Shown: piece by piece, positions 36,007 through 47,862 of the stretch | How the letters are laid out: each line of letters starts with the position of its first letter | How positions within the stretch are numbered: position 1 is the first letter of the stretch | NCBI RefSeq assembly: GCF_900163695.1 | Contig: NZ_FUIC01000022.1 | Span: 1-64,000 of the forward strand | DNA: 64,000 bases | Direction of reading: 5' to 3' | From: Gulosibacter sp. 10 | Lineage (GTDB): Bacteria; Actinomycetota; Actinomycetes; Actinomycetales; Microbacteriaceae | Translations under genes and position numbers: made by a program | The notes under the pieces: model-generated | Seen by the model: only the letters and a program-made list of their open reading frames with translations | Databases searched by the model: none | What the model was told of the DNA's origin: nothing

Positions 36007-36021
36007 ATTGCCTCGGGCAAT
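36007..36021 (+). promoter_or_regulatory. Probable MarR-type operator
   Basis: Inverted repeat ATTGCC-TCG-GGCAAT, 21 bases upstream of the marR start and between the likely -35 and -10 positions (GATGCT at 36031-36036, six bases before ATG). MarR proteins commonly bind such AT-rich palindromes to repress their own operon. Confidence 0.55.
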
Positions 36022-36042
36022 CATCTGGGCGATGCTGGGCGC

Positions 36043-36546
36043 ATGGAGCACAGCGAAGTGTCGCCCCGGACGGGCCGGTCTGAGCAGATCGCGCCGCTGC
36101 TGACGGCGATCGTCGAGCTGATCGGCACCTGGAGCCGCGTCGACGTCCAGGCGCAGGTCGCGCGGGAAGCCGGCCTGCAGATCGCCGACAGCGATGTGCG
36201 CGCGCTCTACACGCTCGGCTCGCTCGACGCGCCTACGCCGCCGAGCGTCCTCGCCGCATCGCTCGACGTCTCCCGCCCCACGATGAGCAAGATGCTCGGC
36301 CGCATGAATGCGGCCGGGCTCATCCGGCGCATCGCCAGCGAGGCCGACGGCCGCTCGGCATCGGTGCTGCTCTCGCCCGAGGGCCGCGCGGTGTTCGATC
36401 GACTCGACCGCGCCGGCATCGAGCTCGTCGACGAGGCGACCCGCGATCTCGACGCCGCCGAGCTCGCCGAGATGACCACCGCGCTGCGGCGGCTGACCGG
36501 ACGCTTCACCGAGAAGACCCCAGACGACACCACTCGACACGATTAG
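36043..36546 (+). CDS. MarR-family transcriptional regulator
   Basis: 167 aa winged-helix dimer. Recognition helix region SRPTMSKMLGRMNAAGLIRR and wing DGRSASVLLSPEGR are plain. A longer-than-usual N-terminus is followed by VDVQAQVAREAGLQIADSDVRALYTLG. It lies 9 bases before an SDR gene and diverges from a membrane-protein gene, so it most likely controls the SDR and itself in response to a small aromatic or oxidised ligand. Confidence 0.9.
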   Translation: MEHSEVSPRTGRSEQIAPLLTAIVELIGTWSRVDVQAQVAREAGLQIADSDVRALYTLGSLDAPTPPSVLAASLDVSRPTMSKMLGRMNAAGLIRRIASEADGRSASVLLSPEGRAVFDRLDRAGIELVDEATRDLDAAELAEMTTALRRLTGRFTEKTPDDTTRHD

Positions 36547-36555
36547 GAGCATGAC

Positions 36556-37350
36556 ATGACGAGAACCTACGTGGTGACCGGATCGGCATCCGGCATCGGC
36601 AGGACCACCGCCGACCTGCTGCGCGCGAACGGCGACACGGTCATCGGCATCGACCTGAAGAACGCGGAGGTCGAGGCCGACCTCTCGACGGCGGAGGGAC
36701 GCAGCCAAGCGGCCTCCCGCGCCGCCGAACTCGCAGGCGACGCCGTCGACGGCGTGATCGCCTGCGCCGGCATCTCGGCGCCCATCGCCAAGACCATCTC
36801 GATCAACTACTTCGGCGTGACCGAGCTCCTCGAGCAGCTGCAGCCCACCCTCGCGAAATCGGATGCCCCGCGCGCCGCGGTGGTCTCGTCGATGGCCTCG
36901 CTGCAGCCGAACTCGAAGGAGCTCGTGGAGGCCTCGCTCGCCGGAGACGAGGCGAAGGCGCTCGAGATCGCGGAGTCCATCGCGGCCCAGGGCCCCGAGG
37001 CGGGCTACGCCGTCTACCCCTCCTCGAAGCGGGCGCTCGCCCGCTGGGTGCGCCGCGAGTCGATCAGGCCGACCTGGGCGGGCGCGGGCATCCCGCTCAA
37101 CGCCGTCGCGCCCGGCACGGTGAAGACCCCGATGACCGCGGATCTCCTCGCCACCGAAGAGGGCCGGGCCATGGTCGACGCCGCGGTGCCGATGCCGCTC
37201 AACTCGCATCAGCCGCCGGAATCGGTCGCAAACCTGCTCATCTGGCTCACCAGCGCGCAGAACACGCACGCCACCGGCCAGGTGATCTACTGCGACGGCG
37301 GCGCGGATGCGACGCTGCGCGGCGACGACATCTGGTCCTGGAACGACTGA
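36556..37350 (+). CDS. Short-chain dehydrogenase, partner of the MarR regulator
   Basis: 264 aa. TGSASGIG nucleotide loop (residues 8-15), IDLKN acid for NAD, catalytic YPSSKRAL and a FxxxxAPGTVKTPM-like segment. The shape (short N-terminal half, Ser/Tyr/Lys with a long insert after SSMASLQ) is that of 3-alpha-hydroxysteroid dehydrogenase/carbonyl reductase-type SDRs. Ribosome site TAGGAG eight bases upstream. Likely a repressor-controlled detoxification reductase. Confidence 0.9.
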   Translation: MTRTYVVTGSASGIGRTTADLLRANGDTVIGIDLKNAEVEADLSTAEGRSQAASRAAELAGDAVDGVIACAGISAPIAKTISINYFGVTELLEQLQPTLAKSDAPRAAVVSSMASLQPNSKELVEASLAGDEAKALEIAESIAAQGPEAGYAVYPSSKRALARWVRRESIRPTWAGAGIPLNAVAPGTVKTPMTADLLATEEGRAMVDAAVPMPLNSHQPPESVANLLIWLTSAQNTHATGQVIYCDGGADATLRGDDIWSWND

Positions 37351-37366
37351 GCGGGGCATCCGCCCA

Positions 37367-37441
37367 CTGCTGTTCCGGATGCGAATAGGCCGCAGAACCG
37401 CTTATGGAGGTCATGAGCGCTATTCGCATCCGGAACAGCAG
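37367..37441. repeat. GTTCCGGATGCG palindromic element, copy 4
   Basis: Perfect 22-bp arms (37367-37388 and 37420-37441); interior GCAGAACCGCTTATGG. Sits exactly between two converging genes (stops at 37350 and 37444), the best-conserved copy. Confidence 0.92.
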
Positions 37442-37443
37442 GC

Positions 37444-38277
37444 TCAGGAGACCTCGATCGGCCCGCACACCTCGGTGAACGGCCGGATCACCCGCTGATA
37501 GGCGGCCGGGTGCGTCTGCTCGGGCATGAGCTCGTGCTGCAGCACCGCCATGCCGATCGTCATGAGCGGCTGCTCGTCGAAATGCTTGCCGAACGGTGCG
37601 ACGTCGTCGAGGTGCGCGAGCGCCTTCCCCTGCTCCCGGAAGAGATTCGATTCGAACGAGGGACGGCTCATGTGCAGCGCCCTGCTCGCCCGACTCCAGT
37701 CGTCGCCCTCGGCGCGGATGCGGTCGAGCACCGCGGTCGCCTCCGCCGAGCTGAGCAGCCCCATCCTGAAGCAGACCGCGTCCCAGAGCGGGTGCGTCGC
37801 CGGCGCGGTGGGCCGCATGCGTTCGTGGAGCTGCGCCGCGGACGGCACCGGGTAGCGCCCGAGGATCTCGGCGGTGCGGAGGTCCCGCGCGTCCCGGTTC
37901 GCCTGCACCTCCGGCTCGACGAGGGGGAGGTCCGGGCCGCAGGGCGGTTCGAGCACGACGATCTGCTCGGGGTCGGCGCGGTCGACGAGGCCGGGCACAC
38001 GCCAGTCGATCACGAGCCCGCGCAGGCTGCTGGGCGTCGTGCCGGACCGGATGCGGCCGCGATAGGGCTCGCGGCCGGGCGCCTCGACGTCGACGATGAA
38101 CTCGGAGTCGAAGGGCTGCACGTCGAGGTCCGAGCCGAGCACGTGCAGCCGCACGTATTCGGGCTGCTCGAATTCGGGGACGCCCAAGTCCGCCGGGGTC
38201 ATCGGACCGGAGAGCTCCACGATCTCCTTGGCGAAGAATCCGCGGCCCCGGCGGCTGCGACGAGAGAAGATGCCCAT
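37444..38277 (-). CDS. Protein of unknown function
   Basis: 277 aa, soluble, no signal peptide. A basic N-terminus (RRSRRGRG) is followed by a beta-rich region (about residues 30-110: YVRLHVLGSDLDVQPFDSEFIVDVEAPG) and a helical C-terminal half with LHMSRPSFESNLFREQGKAL. No family recognised. Predicted leaderless start. It converges on the MarR-linked SDR across a palindromic element. Confidence 0.75.
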   Translation of the reverse strand: MGIFSRRSRRGRGFFAKEIVELSGPMTPADLGVPEFEQPEYVRLHVLGSDLDVQPFDSEFIVDVEAPGREPYRGRIRSGTTPSSLRGLVIDWRVPGLVDRADPEQIVVLEPPCGPDLPLVEPEVQANRDARDLRTAEILGRYPVPSAAQLHERMRPTAPATHPLWDAVCFRMGLLSSAEATAVLDRIRAEGDDWSRASRALHMSRPSFESNLFREQGKALAHLDDVAPFGKHFDEQPLMTIGMAVLQHELMPEQTHPAAYQRVIRPFTEVCGPIEVS

Positions 38278-38283
38278 GGCACG

Positions 38284-38289
38284 AGCGTA
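38284..38289 (-). promoter_or_regulatory. -10 element (TACGCT) for a leaderless transcript
   Basis: TACGCT on the minus strand, six bases, then ATG at 38277. Same sequence and spacing as the DUF1684 promoter. Confidence 0.45.
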
Positions 38290-38397
38290 GTCGTCTGGCC
38301 CTCCGGGATCGGCTCCGCAGCCCGGTTCAGCCCGCGCGTACGCGCCCGGCCCGTTACCGTCGGCGATGCGGCGCAGATCCGGTTCCGGGCAACGCCG

Positions 38398-39507
38398 TCA
38401 TGACAGCATCCTGGGCAATAGGGCCAGGAGGGAGATCAGCGCGGAGATCCCGAGGATGCCACCGACGACCAGCCAGACGAACATCGGCGAGGTCCATACG
38501 GGTCGCTGCAATCGGATCTCGGGCAGGCGCGGCAGGAACCGCTTGGGCTGGGAGCGCATCACCTGCCACACGCTCGAGGCGCCGACCGACCGGGCGAGTG
38601 CCTCGACATCGGCGAGCTGCCGACGCCACTGCCGAGCACTGGCGGTGGAGATCGGCCGGAGGCGGGTGAGGAAGAGCGTGTCGCCGGTGATCTCGATCGT
38701 GTACCGCTTCGCCAGCCCGGAGAACAGCGCCACGAGATCGGGGGTGAACAGCACCCGGGCGACGAATGCCGCGCCCGCGGGCGCGTAGAGCCGGAACGCG
38801 CGGCCCTGGCCGACGTCGACGAGGTCGTCTGCGTGAGGATATCGCGGGATCGTCAGCGGGAAGTACGGATTCTCGCGCTTCACGATGATCATTCGCGGCA
38901 ATCCCGCCGGGAGTCGCATCGCGATGTAGCCGCGGCGATGCCGGGTACCCGAACGATCGGTATGCCTGGAGAAGAGGTTGCCGAATTCCACGGGCCTGCC
39001 TGCGAGGTCTGCGCGCACGATCATCCACCGCTGGTGCCCCGTGCCGTTCGCGAACAGCATGCCGTCGTGCCCCGCCGATTCTTTGAGGGGAGAGAACGCG
39101 AACCCGTTGGCCTCGGCGAACCGGGCGATTCGATACTCGTGCTTCCCGTTCGCGCGGCGCGGCTCGATCGCGTACAGCACGATGGAGAGCAACCCGCCGA
39201 AGGTGAGCGCGAACTCCAGTACGACGAGCACGGCCTCCGGCCGGGCGAACTCTTGACGGTGAATGCCGTTCGACAGCAAATACCAGTACATCGCGGGACC
39301 TGCGAGGAAGGCGAAGACGCCGATGATCGCGAAGAGCCGGAGCCGGCGGTGCCGGCCCATGATCCTCTGCCCCAGCCGGACCACCGCCGGGTCGTCGGAG
39401 TCGAAGAACGCCCGCGAGGCTCGGCGGTCGACGGGGCCGTCGAACGCGGAGAGGTCGAACGCGCCGGCAAGTCCGGACGTCGCGGCGGGATCGATCCTGT
39501 CGGGCAT
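38398..39507 (-). CDS. Membrane protein of unknown function
   Basis: 369 aa. Two transmembrane helices near the N-terminus (about 58-78 and 91-113), a cytoplasmic or outer domain of about 220 residues without recognisable motif, and one C-terminal helix (about 344-366). Arrangement resembles DUF3137-like or Galanin-type proteins seen next to LemA genes, but there is no LemA here and I cannot assign a family. Single gene. Confidence 0.75.
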   Translation of the reverse strand: MPDRIDPAATSGLAGAFDLSAFDGPVDRRASRAFFDSDDPAVVRLGQRIMGRHRRLRLFAIIGVFAFLAGPAMYWYLLSNGIHRQEFARPEAVLVVLEFALTFGGLLSIVLYAIEPRRANGKHEYRIARFAEANGFAFSPLKESAGHDGMLFANGTGHQRWMIVRADLAGRPVEFGNLFSRHTDRSGTRHRRGYIAMRLPAGLPRMIIVKRENPYFPLTIPRYPHADDLVDVGQGRAFRLYAPAGAAFVARVLFTPDLVALFSGLAKRYTIEITGDTLFLTRLRPISTASARQWRRQLADVEALARSVGASSVWQVMRSQPKRFLPRLPEIRLQRPVWTSPMFVWLVVGGILGISALISLLALLPRMLS

Positions 39508-39781
39508 GGGATCATTCTCCCATCGGGCCGGATCGACAGCGGTGGTGCTCCCGCGGGAGAACGCTCCGCCTCCGACTCGGAATCCGATCCTTATCGTTCC
39601 GACTTGTTCAGTGGAAATCGGAGTGGAATCGACATGATCCCGAGTCCACCGATTCCCGGGCCGTTCCGATCTCGATTCACCGCGGATCGACCGCGGCGAT
39701 TCGTCAGGAATCGAGAAGTATCGCCGATGCTGCGTCGATTAGCGTCGTGAGCACTGATCACCCATGTCGAGGAGGAGCACG
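39508..39781. other. Intergenic spacer, lower GC
   Basis: No gene. It carries scattered GATTC/GAATC motifs and presumably the promoter of the DUF1801-like gene; nothing else recognised. Confidence 0.5.
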
Positions 39782-40246
39782 ATGACCGAGAAGAGTGACG
39801 CCGAGGGAGGGTTCTCCGCTCAGGAGCGGGCCGCGATGAAGGCGCGCGCCGCCGAGTTGAAGGCGGAGGCCAGGCGTTCGAAGAGCGCGGAGAAGGCCGC
39901 CGCGCAGGAGGCGGAGCTGCTGGCGAAGATCGAGCAGATGCCCGACGGCGACCGGCAGATGGCCGAGCGGGTGCACTCGATCGTCACGACCGTGGCGCCC
40001 GATCTCGCCCCGAAGCTGTACTACGGGCAGCCCGGCTATGGGAGGAAGGGCAAGGTCGTCGTGTTCTTCCGCAGCGGACAGATGGACAAGGAGCGCTACT
40101 CGACCTTCGGCGTGAGCGCTCTCGCCGAGCTCGACGACCCGAGCGGATGCTGGCCGACCTCGTATGCGCTGATCGACCCGACCGAGGAGGCGTGGGAGCA
40201 GGTCGCCGAGATCGTGCGCCGCGCCGCGGGACACGAGCAGCCGTAG
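39782..40246 (+). CDS. DUF1801/YdhG-like protein
   Basis: 154 aa from the ATG at 39782, chosen over one 18 bases upstream because GAGGAGG lies just before it. The C-terminal about 100 residues show the YdhG/DUF1801 pattern (VHSIVTTVAPDLAPKLYYGQPGYGRKGKVVVFFR, STFGVSALAELDD); B. subtilis relatives act as frataxin-like iron chaperones. The N-terminal about 50 residues are Ala/Lys/Glu-rich helix. Role here unproven. Confidence 0.8.
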   Translation: MTEKSDAEGGFSAQERAAMKARAAELKAEARRSKSAEKAAAQEAELLAKIEQMPDGDRQMAERVHSIVTTVAPDLAPKLYYGQPGYGRKGKVVVFFRSGQMDKERYSTFGVSALAELDDPSGCWPTSYALIDPTEEAWEQVAEIVRRAAGHEQP

Positions 40247-40268
40247 GCCGAACGGCGCTCGCCCCTGC

Positions 40269-40460
40269 TCAACCGGCCCCGAACGTCACCATCGCCTGCC
40301 CGACGACGAGTCCTATCGAGCAGAGGATGAGGATGACCCCGACCGTCCGCGAACTCGATTTCGGGATCGCGCTGCCGTGCGAGGGCCGGAAGCGGAGGAG
40401 CAGGATGCCCGCGACGAGCAGCACGACCGCGAGGCCTCCGGCGAGCAGCAGATCGCGCAT
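40269..40460 (-). CDS. Small two-helix membrane protein
   Basis: 63 aa. Two hydrophobic helices (about 4-21 and 40-58) joined by a short basic loop. GAAGG lies before the ATG. Unknown function; short but with a good membrane pattern and a plausible ribosome site. Confidence 0.55.
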   Translation of the reverse strand: MRDLLLAGGLAVVLLVAGILLLRFRPSHGSAIPKSSSRTVGVILILCSIGLVVGQAMVTFGAG

Positions 40461-40491
40461 CCTTCGCCCCGTCCTTCCGCACCGAGACGTT

Positions 40492-40531
40492 CCGGAAACC
40501 CAAACGAGCGCCGACTCGAAAGTCGACGCTC
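40492..40531 (-). terminator. Terminator after tRNA-Ala
   Basis: Minus-strand stem of 11 bp (one mismatch) with a TTCG loop at 40506-40531, followed by GTTTGGGTTT. It ends the gyrB/A-tRNA direction transcript. Confidence 0.75.
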
Positions 40532-40541
40532 GCGCTCACTG

Positions 40542-40614
40542 TGGAGCCTAGGAGACTCGAACTCCTGACATCCTGCTTGCAAAGCAGGCGCTCTACCAAC
40601 TGAGCTAAGGCCCC
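40542..40614 (-). tRNA. tRNA-Ala (anticodon TGC)
   Basis: 73-nt cloverleaf: acceptor GGGGCCT/AGGCTCC, D-arm AGCTCAGTTGGTAGAGC, anticodon loop TTTGCAA with TGC, T-arm with GTTCGAGTC, discriminator A. CCA is not encoded. Confidence 0.97.
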
Positions 40615-40638
40615 GAACGAGAATCCATCCGGATTTCG

Positions 40639-40712
40639 TGGGTCTACCAGGACTTGAACCTGGGACCTCTTCGTTATCAGCGAAGCGCTCTAACCGCCTG
40701 AGCTATAGACCC
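40639..40712 (-). tRNA. tRNA-Ile (anticodon GAT)
   Basis: 74-nt cloverleaf: acceptor GGGTCTA paired with TAGACCC, anticodon loop CTGATAA with GAT, T-arm with GTTCAAGTC. tRNA-Ile followed by tRNA-Ala after gyrA and DUF3566 is the conserved actinobacterial order. Confidence 0.97.
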
Positions 40713-40833
40713 ATCCGTGTCGAAGCCTACCTTGTGGGTAACCCCTCGGCACAAGAAACGAGATTACCATACGCATCCGCCCTCGCGTCAAATCGGACGG
40801 GGGTTGCGCGGCCGGCTCTCGCAGCCGTGTCGG

Positions 40834-41241
40834 TCACGCGTTGGTGAAGCCGAAGACCATGCCGCCGGTGATGCGCACCGCGAGGTTGTAGAGCACCGCT
40901 CCGATGGCCGCGAGGGCCGTGTTGACGATGATCTGCAGCGCGCCGCAGATGAGGGCGAACGCCGTCACCCCGCCGAAGTTCACGAAGGTCTCGAGGGTGA
41001 TCTCCTCGTTGCTCGTGACGTCGTTGAGCAGGTTGTTGACCGACTCCATCACGCCCGTGTTCGCGAGCACGACCCACAGGAGGATCGCCGCCACGACGAT
41101 CACGATCGCGATGCAGATCGAGACCAGGAGCGCGAGCTTGACCACCGACCAGACGTCGATGTGCATGAGCCGAAGTCGAACCTGCTTCTTGGAGGTACGA
41201 CGCTCCGACTTCTTCGCGAGCTTATCCGCTACAGATGTCAT
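40834..41241 (-). CDS. DUF3566 membrane protein
   Basis: 135 aa with two transmembrane regions (about 32-56 and 78-103). The DUF3566 pattern is present: VRLRLMHIDVWSVVKLALLVS at the start and NLAVRITGGMVFGFTNA at the end. Function unknown, but the gene follows gyrA throughout Actinobacteria. 11 bases after gyrA; co-transcribed. Confidence 0.92.
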   Translation of the reverse strand: MTSVADKLAKKSERRTSKKQVRLRLMHIDVWSVVKLALLVSICIAIVIVVAAILLWVVLANTGVMESVNNLLNDVTSNEEITLETFVNFGGVTAFALICGALQIIVNTALAAIGAVLYNLAVRITGGMVFGFTNA

Positions 41242-41252
41242 GGGTATCGATC

Positions 41253-43895
41253 CTAGCGCTCGACGTCTTCATCGGCATCACCGGCGGCGGGCGCGGCCTC
41301 CTCGGCCCTCGAAGCAGTCGGGGCCTCCGGTGCCGCCGGCTCGCCGGCCTCGGACCCCTCGGATTCGGCCGCATCGGCCTCGGCTTCTGCCGCATCGGCC
41401 TCCTCGCGCCCGAGATCGCGCTCGCTGTTCCGCGCGATGCCGATGACCGAGTCCCTGCCCGCCATGCGCGCGAACACGACGCCCATCGTGTCGCGGCCCT
41501 TGGCGGGGAACTCCGCGACGTCCGAGCGGACGACCTTGCCCGAGTTCAGGATGGCCAGCACCTCGTCGTCCTCGCTCACGAGGATCGCGCCGGCGAGCGC
41601 GCCGCGGTCGGCCGACTGCTTCATCACCTTGATGCCGAGGCCGCCGCGACCCTGGATGCGGTAGTCCGCCACCGCGGTGCGCTTGGCGTAGCCGCCCTCC
41701 GTCACGGTGAAGACGAACAGCTCGCTCTCGGCCGCGGCCACGGCCGCGTTGATGAGGTAGTCGCCCTCGCGGAAGGACATGCCCTTGACGCCGGAGGTGC
41801 CGCGGCCCATGGGGCGCAGCTGGTCGTCGTTCGCCTCGAACTGCAGCGACTGGCCGTCGTGCGAGAAGAGGAACACGTGGTCGTCGCTGTTCACCGTCAT
41901 CGCCGAGACGAGCTCGTCGCCGTCCCGCAGCTTGATGGCGATGATGCCGGCCTGCCGGTTCGTGTCGTAGAGCTCGAGCGAGGTCTTCTTCACGAGGCCC
42001 TGGCGGGTCGCGAGCACGAGGTACTCCGCGTCCTCGTAGCTCTCGAGGTCGAGGATCTGCGCGACCTCCTCATCCGGCTGCAGCGGCAGGAAGTTCGCGA
42101 TGTGCTGGCCCTTCGAGTCGCGGCCGGCCTCGACGAGCTCGTAGCACTTGGCCCGGTACACGCGGCCGAAGTTCGTGAAGAACAGCAGCCAGTGGTGCGT
42201 GGTGGTGACGAAGAAGTGCTGCACGATGTCGTCGGCCTTGAGCGTCGCGCCGCGCACGCCCTTGCCGCCGCGGTGCATCGACCGGTACTGGTCGCTGCGG
42301 GTGCGCTTGATGTAGCCGTCGCGCGTGACCGTCACGATCTGCTCCTCGACGGGGATGAGCTCCTCGTCGCTCACGCCGCCGTCGAAGCCGTGCAGGATCT
42401 CGGTGCGGCGGTCGTCGCCGAAGCGGCGGACGATCTCGGTGAGCTCCTCCGAGATGATCTCGCGCTGGCGCTCGGGAGAGGCGAGGATCGCCTTGTACTC
42501 GAGGATGAGCGCCTCGAGGCGGTTCGCCTCGTCTGTGATCTTCTGGCGCTCGAGCGCGGCCAGGCGGCGCAGCTGCAGGTTGAGGATGGCCGAGGCCTGG
42601 ATCTCGTCCACCCCGAGCAGCTCCATGAGGCCCGTGCGGGCGATCTCCACGGTCTGCGAGGCGCGGATGAGCGCGATGACCTCGTCGAGCGCGTCGAGCG
42701 CCTTGAGGTAGCCGCGCAGGATGTGGACCTCTTCCTCGGCCTTGCGCAGGCGGTACTGGGTGCGCCGCACGATGACCTCGACCTGGTGGTCCACCCAGTG
42801 CTGGATGAACCCGTCGATCGGGAGCGTGCGCGGGGCGCCGTCCACGATCGCGAGCATGTTCGCGCCGAAGGTGTCCTGCAGCTGCGTGTGCTTGTAGAGG
42901 TTGTTGAGCACGACCTTCGCGACGGCGTCGCGCTTGAGCACGATCACGAGCCGCTGGCCGGTGTGGCCGCTCGTCTCGTCGCGGATGTCGGCGATGCCGT
43001 TGAGCTTGCCGTCGCGCACCATCTGCACGATGCGGTCCGAGAGGTTGTCGGGGTTCACCTGGTAGGGCAGCTCGGTGACGACGAGGCACGTGCGCCCGCC
43101 GATCTCCTCGACGTTCACGACGGCACGCATCGTGATCGAGCCGCGGCCGGTGCGGTAGGCGTCCTGGATGCCCTTGGTGCCGAGGATCTGCGCGCCGGTC
43201 GGGAAGTCGGGCCCGGGGATGCGCGCGAGCAGCGCGTCGAGCAGCTCCTCGCGCGTCGCGTCGGGGTGCTCGAGCGCCCACAGCGCGCCGTCGGCGATCT
43301 CGCGCAGGTTGTGCGGCGGGATCTTCGTGGCCATGCCGACGGCGATGCCCTCGGAGCCGTTGACGAGCAGGTTCGGGAACCGCGCCGGCAGGACCGTGGG
43401 CTCCTTCGTCTGGCCGTCGTAGTTGTCCATGAAGTCGACGGTGTCTTCTTCGATGTCGCGCACCATCTCGAGCGCGAGCGGCGCCATCTTCGTCTCGGTG
43501 TACCGCGGCGCCGCGGCGCCGTCGTTGCCGGCCGAGCCGAAGTTGCCCTGGCCCTGCGCGAGCGGGTACCGCATCGACCACGGCTGCACGAGGCGCACGA
43601 GGGTGTCGTAGATCGCGGAGTCGCCGTGCGGGTGGTACTGGCCCATGACGTCGCCGACCACGCGGGCGCACTTCGAGAAGGACTTGTCGGGGCGGTAGCC
43701 GCCGTCGTACATCCCGTAGATGACCCGGCGGTGCACGGGCTTGAGCCCGTCGCGCACCTCGGGCAGCGCGCGTCCGACGATCACGCTCATCGCGTAGTCG
43801 AGGTAGGAGCGCTGCATCTCGAGCTGCAGGTCGACCTGCTCGATGCGGTCGTGCGGCTTCGCCGCGTCGTTCGTGAGATCGGTCTCTTCAGCCAT
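41253..43895 (-). CDS. gyrA: DNA gyrase subunit A
   Basis: 880 aa. Breakage-reunion domain with active-site Tyr132 (AAPRYTE); the quinolone region reads GDSAIYD (91-97), the sensitive form (Ser93, Asp97). The C-terminal wrapping domain has six beta-pinwheel blades with a GyrA box in [10 protein letters not shown] and [10 protein letters not shown]. An acidic Glu/Ala-rich tail ends the protein, as in many actinobacteria. With GyrB it introduces negative supercoils. 56 bases after gyrB. Confidence 0.98.
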   Translation of the reverse strand: MAEETDLTNDAAKPHDRIEQVDLQLEMQRSYLDYAMSVIVGRALPEVRDGLKPVHRRVIYGMYDGGYRPDKSFSKCARVVGDVMGQYHPHGDSAIYDTLVRLVQPWSMRYPLAQGQGNFGSAGNDGAAAPRYTETKMAPLALEMVRDIEEDTVDFMDNYDGQTKEPTVLPARFPNLLVNGSEGIAVGMATKIPPHNLREIADGALWALEHPDATREELLDALLARIPGPDFPTGAQILGTKGIQDAYRTGRGSITMRAVVNVEEIGGRTCLVVTELPYQVNPDNLSDRIVQMVRDGKLNGIADIRDETSGHTGQRLVIVLKRDAVAKVVLNNLYKHTQLQDTFGANMLAIVDGAPRTLPIDGFIQHWVDHQVEVIVRRTQYRLRKAEEEVHILRGYLKALDALDEVIALIRASQTVEIARTGLMELLGVDEIQASAILNLQLRRLAALERQKITDEANRLEALILEYKAILASPERQREIISEELTEIVRRFGDDRRTEILHGFDGGVSDEELIPVEEQIVTVTRDGYIKRTRSDQYRSMHRGGKGVRGATLKADDIVQHFFVTTTHHWLLFFTNFGRVYRAKCYELVEAGRDSKGQHIANFLPLQPDEEVAQILDLESYEDAEYLVLATRQGLVKKTSLELYDTNRQAGIIAIKLRDGDELVSAMTVNSDDHVFLFSHDGQSLQFEANDDQLRPMGRGTSGVKGMSFREGDYLINAAVAAAESELFVFTVTEGGYAKRTAVADYRIQGRGGLGIKVMKQSADRGALAGAILVSEDDEVLAILNSGKVVRSDVAEFPAKGRDTMGVVFARMAGRDSVIGIARNSERDLGREEADAAEAEADAAESEGSEAGEPAAPEAPTASRAEEAAPAAGDADEDVER

Positions 43896-43951
43896 GTGCG
43901 TTGTTCAGCCTTGTGATTCGGTGATGAAGGTCGGTGCGGTGCGGGCGCGGA

Positions 43952-46687
<2,736 letters not shown>

Positions 46688-46695
<8 letters not shown>

Positions 46696-47860
46696 CGTCG
46701 TCCTCGAGGATGGCGCCGGCGCGGATGCGGATCGTGCGCCGCCGCAGCGGCTCGGGCAGATCGGCGAGCACCGCGCAGGTGACGAGCACCTGCTCGTAGT
46801 CCTCGACCGCGGCGGCCAGCCGGCTGCGACGGCCGCCGTCGAGCTCGGCGAACACGTCGTCGAGGATGAGCACGGGATCGCCCGTGCGCGATTCCTCGCG
46901 CACGAGCTGCGCCGCCGCGAGCTTGAGCGAGAGCGCGAAGGACCAGGATTCGCCCTGACTCGCGGTCATCCTCGCGGGGAGGTCGTTGAGCCAGAACGTG
47001 ATGTCGTCGCGGTGCGGCCCCACGAGCGAGGTGCCGCGTTCGAGCTCCCGGTCGCGCGCATCCGCGAGCCGCTCGGCGAAGTGGCGGCGGATCTCCTCCA
47101 CCGTCAGCTCGTCGCGGATCTGGCCGTCCGCGGCGTCCTCGTCCATGAGGCTCGAGGCGTCGGCGAAGGCGCTCACGCGCATCGTCATCCCGGGCCGGTG
47201 GTCGTCGTCCACGAGCGTCCGGTAGCTGCGCTCGAGGTGGGGCCGCAGCCGAGTGACGAGCGCGAGGCGCGCGGCGATGATCTCCGTGCCGAGGCCGAGC
47301 AGCTGCTCGTCCCAGACCTCGAGGGTGGACAGCAGCGCGTCCCGGTTCCGCTGCGCCTTGGCGCTGCGCAGCAGCGAGTTGCGCTGCCTGAGCACGCGCT
47401 CGTAGTTCGCGATGGCCTCGCCCAGGCGGGGCGCATGGGTGGCGAGCAGGGAGTCGATGAACGACCGCCGCTGAGCCGGCTCGCCGCGGACGAGCGCGAG
47501 ATCCTCGGGGGCGAACAGCACCGTGGTGAAGAAGCGCGGCAGCTCGCGCGCCTTGACCGGATGCCCGCTCACCCGCGCCTTGTTCGCGCCGCTCTTGGCG
47601 ATGGACACGTCGATGCTGAGGCGCCGCGGCCCGTGCGCGAGCTCGGCGCGGACCAGCGCCGAGGACTGCCCGAACCGGACGAGCGCGGTGTCGGTGGAGA
47701 CGCGGTGGGACCTGAGCGTGGACAGGTAGCCGATCGCCTCGATGAGGTTGGTCTTGCCCTGGCCGTTGACGCCCTCGAAGACGTGGACGCCGGGATCGAG
47801 CTCGAGGTCCGCATCGGCGTAGTTGCGGAAATCGCGGAGGGTGAGTCGTGTGACGTGCAC
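46688..47860 (-). CDS. recF: DNA replication/repair protein RecF
   Basis: 390 aa ABC-type ATPase. Walker A GVNGQGKTN (30-38), signature and Walker B in PVLILDDVFAELDGGRRSRL. It loads RecA at single-stranded gaps. 2 bases after dnaN, overlapping DUF721. Confidence 0.97.
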
Positions 47861-47862
47861 CG

